DNA of 16,873 nt, from contig JBEKHI010000159.1 in assembly GCA_050012355.1 (NCBI GenBank), positions 1 through 16,873 of the forward strand, given 5' to 3'. This document shows positions 13,460-16,873 of this stretch, piece by piece. This DNA comes from JBEKHI01 sp050012355 (GTDB taxonomy: Bacteria > Actinomycetota > Actinomycetes > Streptosporangiales > Streptosporangiaceae). Every line of letters starts with the position of its first letter. The stretch's first letter is position 1. Both the position numbers and the translations under genes were made by a program. Under the pieces are notes generated by a model. That model made no database searches. It saw only the letters and a program-made list of their open reading frames with translations, and had not been told where the DNA came from.

Positions 13460-14939
13460 GGTCTTTGAAGTTCAGCAGGTCATAGGCGCGCAGTGCCAGC
13501 CACCACTCCGCGATGTCGTCGGTCCTGGCGATTCCCCGCCCGCTGATCTGCTCGATCTTCCGGATCCGGTACCCGAGGGTCTGCTTGTGGATGTGCAACT
13601 CGGCGGCGGCGTCACGCCACGAGCGGTCCACCCGGAGTATCACCCGCAGGGTGTTCACATAGTCGGTTCCCTGCTCGGTATCGTGCCTGATCAGCGGGGT
13701 CAGGATCCGCGACACCAGCGCCTTTGCCTCGGCGGGGGAGCGGGGCGGCAGCATCACCGACTCGTCGTCATAGCTAACCGCCCGCTGATCGCTGGCGGCG
13801 GCTACCGCCAGGGCCCAGCGGGCCTCCTGCCCGGCGTCAGGCACCCGGCCGACGGCCATGATCCCGGCACTGATCCCGATGGTGCCGGGAACGGACGCGG
13901 CCTCCGAGCCGGGCAGCACGAGGTACAGGGTCTGATCACGGTGCAGCAGCATGTGGGACACCCGGCTCGCCGCCAGGCGGCGGTGCAGCAGCGCGCCCTC
14001 GCTGGCGGCCCCCCGCATCGCGATCAGGACACTCGTCGCCAGGTCAAGCTCCAGCTCCGCGAGCTGTGCCCGCGCCTCCTGTGGCTCGATCCGCCGGTCC
14101 AGCAGCCGCGCCAGTGTGTCCGAGCCCAGCCTGCGCTGCTGTTCCTGGGCCGCGGTGAGCTTGGCGAGCTCAAGCGCGCCGCCGACCGCTACGTGCTGTA
14201 GTAGTACGGGGCTGGGCAACTGGTCACCCAGGGGCTCCACGACCAGCGCGGTCGGCTGCTCGCCCGGCATCGCGATCGCGACCGCGCAGACGGTCCCCGG
14301 CTCCGCTTCCGGCAGCCGCAGCGGGAGCATCGCGGGGAGCGCGTTGCCGTGGGCGGCGTAGCCAGCCGCGAGCTCGGCCGCGTATCCCGAGTGGTCGCCG
14401 AACAGCGAGTGCCCGGTGACCGGATCCATCACGTAGAGCCGGGCGCCGAGCTCCTCCCCGAGCCTGCGGAATAGCTCCGGTCCGGAACTGCCGGCCGCCA
14501 CCGACGTCCGCAGCAGGTCATACACGCGCGACACCCGCCACAACTGCCGGGATTCCTCGCGCGCGTTGGCGTCAGCGACCGCGCGCACCACCGAGGTGAA
14601 CGGGGTGCTCAACGGCACTGTCAGCACCGGTAGCGCCAGGTCATCGGCGCGCCGCAAGGCGGCTTCGACCAGCGACGGCCCGGCCAGCCCAAGTCCGATC
14701 CCGAGGCCGCTGGCGCCGCATTCGGTGAGCCGTTCGACGAACTGCACCTGCCGTGCCTCATCGTCGGGCAGACCGACGGAATTGATGAGCAGCAGCTCAC
14801 CGGAACCGTGCCACTTCCAGGGCTCCGGGAGGTCGGAGGTGTGGACCCAGGTGACCTCGTGATCCAGGCCAGCACCGCCCGCGAGAAGCGAGAACCGCAG
14901 GTGCGGCAGCCGCGTGAGATCGCGGACGGTAATTGACAT
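13452..14939 (-). CDS. PucR-family transcriptional regulator
   Basis: The 495-residue protein has an N-terminal PucR domain (about 1-125, with ITVRDLTRLPHLRFSLLAG and VTWVHTSDLPEPWKWHGSGELLL), a GGDEF-like middle region and a C-terminal PucR-type helix-turn-helix (about 430-490, RSWRDAAAELHIHKQTLGYRIRKIEQ). Family members respond to small molecules and often control purine, amino-acid or other nitrogen catabolism genes. It is divergent from a deacetylase-permease operon across 131 bp with a palindrome at 14960-14985, so it is probably the local regulator. The ATG at 14939 has only a weak ribosome binding site. It might instead regulate the hut genes, but these are 3 kb away with unrelated genes between. 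Confidence 0.9.
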   Translation of the reverse strand: MSITVRDLTRLPHLRFSLLAGGAGLDHEVTWVHTSDLPEPWKWHGSGELLLINSVGLPDDEARQVQFVERLTECGASGLGIGLGLAGPSLVEAALRRADDLALPVLTVPLSTPFTSVVRAVADANAREESRQLWRVSRVYDLLRTSVAAGSSGPELFRRLGEELGARLYVMDPVTGHSLFGDHSGYAAELAAGYAAHGNALPAMLPLRLPEAEPGTVCAVAIAMPGEQPTALVVEPLGDQLPSPVLLQHVAVGGALELAKLTAAQEQQRRLGSDTLARLLDRRIEPQEARAQLAELELDLATSVLIAMRGAASEGALLHRRLAASRVSHMLLHRDQTLYLVLPGSEAASVPGTIGISAGIMAVGRVPDAGQEARWALAVAAASDQRAVSYDDESVMLPPRSPAEAKALVSRILTPLIRHDTEQGTDYVNTLRVILRVDRSWRDAAAELHIHKQTLGYRIRKIEQISGRGIARTDDIAEWWLALRAYDLLNFKDLR

Positions 14940-14959
14940 CGCAGCTCACGGCCGTGTTC

Positions 14960-14985
14960 GTGCCTCATACCTCAGTATGAGGCAC
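14960..14985. promoter_or_regulatory. Palindrome with 11-bp arms in the pucR-type/deacetylase divergent region
   Basis: GTGCCTCATAC (14960-14970), loop CTCA, GTATGAGGCAC (14975-14985): the arms are perfect complements. It lies 20-46 bases upstream of the regulator's ATG and about 85-110 bases upstream of the deacetylase GTG. A second, smaller palindrome CACGGCCGTG is at 14947-14956. This is the best candidate operator for the PucR-type protein; it is also able to form an RNA hairpin. Confidence 0.5.
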
Positions 14986-15070
14986 ACGAGGAAGCTTTGC
15001 TCACGGTCGCATTCCCCCGAGGCGGCTTGCCCCCTGATCCTGTTGCGTAACCGAATGGGAGGCGACCCGC

Positions 15071-16000
15071 GTGTCACACAGTGAACTGGCTAGCAGCGCG
15101 GTTCCCCCGGCGCCGATCGCCTGGCCGGCCGGGGTAAGGGCGGCGGCGTGCCTGACGTTCGACGTCGACGCCGAAGCGGCGGTGCTCACCGCGGATATCT
15201 CGGCCATCGACCGGATGACGCCGATGAGCCACCAGTCCTACGGTCCGCTGGTCGGGGTGCCCCGGATCCTCGCGGTGCTCGATCGGTACGACCTCAAGGC
15301 GACCTTCTTCGTACCCGGGTACACCGCCCACCGGTACCCCTCGGTGGTCCGGTCCATCGCCGAGGCGGGGCATGAGATCGCGCACCACAGCTATTTCCAC
15401 GAGAACACGATCGGCATGGACGCCAAGACCGAGGCTGACATGCTCGACCTCGGGCTCAAGGCGCTCTGGGATGTCGCGGGGGTCCGTCCGGCTGGCTACC
15501 GGGCGCCCATGTGGGAGCTGAACTACCACACCCCGGACCTGCTGGCCGAGCGCGGCTTCCGGTACGACTCCAGCCTGATGGACTCCGACCACCCCTACCT
15601 GCTGGACGTCGGCGACGGCCGGACGCTCGCCGAGGTGCCGGTCTCCTGGGGCCTGGACGACTGGGAGCAGTACGCGTTCCTGCCCGACCTGATCGGTTCC
15701 GGCGTGATCGAGAGCCCGGCCAAGGCACTCGAGATGTGGACGCTCGAGCTGGAAGCCCTGTACCGGCTGGGTGCCGTCTTCACACTGTGCTGCCACCCGT
15801 TCCTGTCCGGCCGTCCGTCGCGCGCCGAGGCGCTGAGCCGGCTGATCGAGAAGATGCGGGCGCTGCCCGGCCTGTGGATCACCACGGTCGGAGAGGTTGC
15901 CTCGCACACCATGTCGCTCGGCCTGACCCCGCGGACCTGCCCGCGGCCCGTTCACCCGCGCGACGCCTACTGGGTACCCGCGAAGGAGGAGAAGCCATGA
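15071..16000 (+). CDS. Polysaccharide deacetylase (NodB/CE4) family protein, HpPgdA/PuuE-like
   Basis: This 309-residue metal-dependent hydrolase has the NodB motifs: LTFDVDAE (Asp31, Asp33), the metal motif HSYFH (His106, His110), YRAP (Arg144) and a late CCHPF (His242). The FDVDAE start and the length resemble the branch with Helicobacter PgdA and PuuE-type allantoinases, members of which can act on small amides rather than polysaccharide. No signal peptide is seen, which argues for a cytosolic substrate. The GTG at 15071 follows GGGAGG with an 8-base spacing. The stop overlaps the permease ATG (ATGA), so uptake and hydrolysis of the same compound is a reasonable idea. Peptidoglycan deacetylation is less likely without a secretion signal. 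Confidence 0.88.
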   Translation: MSHSELASSAVPPAPIAWPAGVRAAACLTFDVDAEAAVLTADISAIDRMTPMSHQSYGPLVGVPRILAVLDRYDLKATFFVPGYTAHRYPSVVRSIAEAGHEIAHHSYFHENTIGMDAKTEADMLDLGLKALWDVAGVRPAGYRAPMWELNYHTPDLLAERGFRYDSSLMDSDHPYLLDVGDGRTLAEVPVSWGLDDWEQYAFLPDLIGSGVIESPAKALEMWTLELEALYRLGAVFTLCCHPFLSGRPSRAEALSRLIEKMRALPGLWITTVGEVASHTMSLGLTPRTCPRPVHPRDAYWVPAKEEKP

Positions 16001-16873
16001 CCTCGGTTGAGCAGAGATCGCTGGAGAAGCGGCCAGTCAAGGAGTTCGGCGCGAGGTCGGCCTTCGCGCTGTCCTTTGCCGACTTGTCGCCGATTGTTGG
16101 CATTTATACGGTTTTCGCGATCGGGCTGGTCGCGGCCGGGCCGGCCTTCCTGTGGGCCTTTCCGCTGGTGCTGATCGGCCAGCTGTTCGTGTGCGGCGTC
16201 TTCGGCAACCTGGCGTCGCGGTGGCCATTTCAGGGCAGCGTCTACGCGTGGTCACGGGAGCTGATCGGGCGCCGGTTCGGCTGGTTCACCGGCTGGGCGT
16301 ACATGTGGGGTCTCACCCTCGCCATCTCGGTCCTGGCGCTCGCCGCGTCGCCGTACCTGCTGGGCGCGCTCGGTGACAACTCGCCCGGCCAGCTCACGAC
16401 CGAACTGGTCGGGGTGGGGATCCTGGTGTTCGGCACCATCGCGAACCTGCTCGGCGGCCGGGCGCTCAGGGGCCTGATCTACATCGCGCTGACCTGCGAG
16501 CTTGTCGCCTCGGGAGGTATCGGCATCCTGCTGCTGATCTTCCACCGGGTGAATCCGATCTCGGTAATCTTCAACGGCGGCGGCACCGCGCACGGCGCCC
16601 ACTGGCTGATCAGCGCGTTCCTGCTGCCGGTGGCGTACATCGCCTATTCGTTCATTGGTTTCGAGGCCTCGGCCTCGGTCGGAGAGGAAGTACGGGACGC
16701 CCAGCGCGCGCTCCCCAGGGCGGTTGTCCTGTCGCTGGCGACCTGCGGCGCGCTGGTCATCTTCGCCTGCCTCGGCATCCTGCTGGCGATCCCCGACCTG
16801 CCCGCGGTGCTGGCCGGCAAGGACACTAACCCGATCGGGACGACCCTGGAGCACAGCTTCGGCTCGGCGGCCG
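15997..16873 (+). CDS. APC-superfamily amino-acid permease, N-terminal part (runs off right edge)
   Basis: About 292 codons are visible. The protein begins MTSVEQRSLEKRPVKEFGAR, then FADLSPIVGIYTVFAIGL in the first helix, GSVYAWSRELIGRRFGWFTGWAYMWG across helices 2-3, and FIGFEASASVGEEVRDAQRA after helix 6, matching the APC permeases related to the GABA/choline permease group. Seven or so membrane segments are present before the window ends. It takes up an amino acid, amine or related nitrogen compound with protons; the substrate is not shown. AAGGAGGAG precedes the ATG, which overlaps the deacetylase stop as ATGA. It is not interrupted; no frameshift is seen in the visible part. Confidence 0.92.
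   Translation, partial: MTSVEQRSLEKRPVKEFGARSAFALSFADLSPIVGIYTVFAIGLVAAGPAFLWAFPLVLIGQLFVCGVFGNLASRWPFQGSVYAWSRELIGRRFGWFTGWAYMWGLTLAISVLALAASPYLLGALGDNSPGQLTTELVGVGILVFGTIANLLGGRALRGLIYIALTCELVASGGIGILLLIFHRVNPISVIFNGGGTAHGAHWLISAFLLPVAYIAYSFIGFEASASVGEEVRDAQRALPRAVVLSLATCGALVIFACLGILLAIPDLPAVLAGKDTNPIGTTLEHSFGSAA

Overview
The window is about 70% G+C, with GTG and ATG starts, GTGA/ATGA stop-start overlaps, several apparently leaderless genes and protein families typical of high-GC Actinobacteria (a NYN protein beginning MGSRPDGWWRDR-like, LCP with LytR_C, PucR). I read it as the chromosome of an actinomycete; the genus cannot be fixed from sequence alone. There are no rRNA, tRNA, CRISPR, phage or transposase genes.

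Layout. 1-1562 (minus): a GT4 glycosyltransferase overlapping a SAM methyltransferase that runs off the left edge; the junction carries two tandem palindromes and a G-run array. 1585-2289 (plus): a rhomboid-like membrane protein whose 3' end overlaps, tail to tail, a VIT1/CCC1 Fe/Mn transporter (2182-2901, minus). Divergent from that is a GDT1/TMEM165 (UPF0016) cation transporter (2951-3529), so two families linked to Mn/Fe transport share one promoter region. 3540-10170 (plus) is a histidine-utilisation cluster: hutU, hutF and hutI, giving urocanate -> imidazolonepropionate -> formimidoylglutamate -> formylglutamate. hutH and hutG are not in the window. The hut cluster is split by a LytR-CpsA-Psr cell-wall gene (6836-8455).

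The split is the most unusual part. The last 38 codons of hutF are repeated downstream of the LCP gene as an orphan, in-frame, about 88% identical fragment (8491-8610). Each hutF 3' end is followed 50-70 bases later by a long inverted repeat (arms 26-27 bp). The second copy is followed by a 14-codon ORF with a strong ribosome binding site just before hutI. A 15-base odd-centred palindrome, TCGATG-N3-CATCGA, occurs four times in the window, always in gene-end or intergenic DNA.

10101-12295 (minus): a flavin reductase-like protein and a full-length SppA peptidase, overlapping. 12324-13459 (plus): a NYN-domain protein with an unusual C-terminal membrane helix, coupled to a YfcE-type phosphoesterase. 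13452-14939 (minus): a PucR-family regulator, divergent across a 131-bp region with an 11-bp-arm palindrome from a NodB-type deacetylase and an APC permease (cut by the right edge). The last three look like a regulator with its target transport/hydrolysis operon, probably for a nitrogenous compound; this is inference.

All three convergent gene pairs in the window overlap in their coding ends (108, 70 and 8 bp), and several proteins have short non-conserved C-terminal tails that appear to derive from these overlaps or from repeats.
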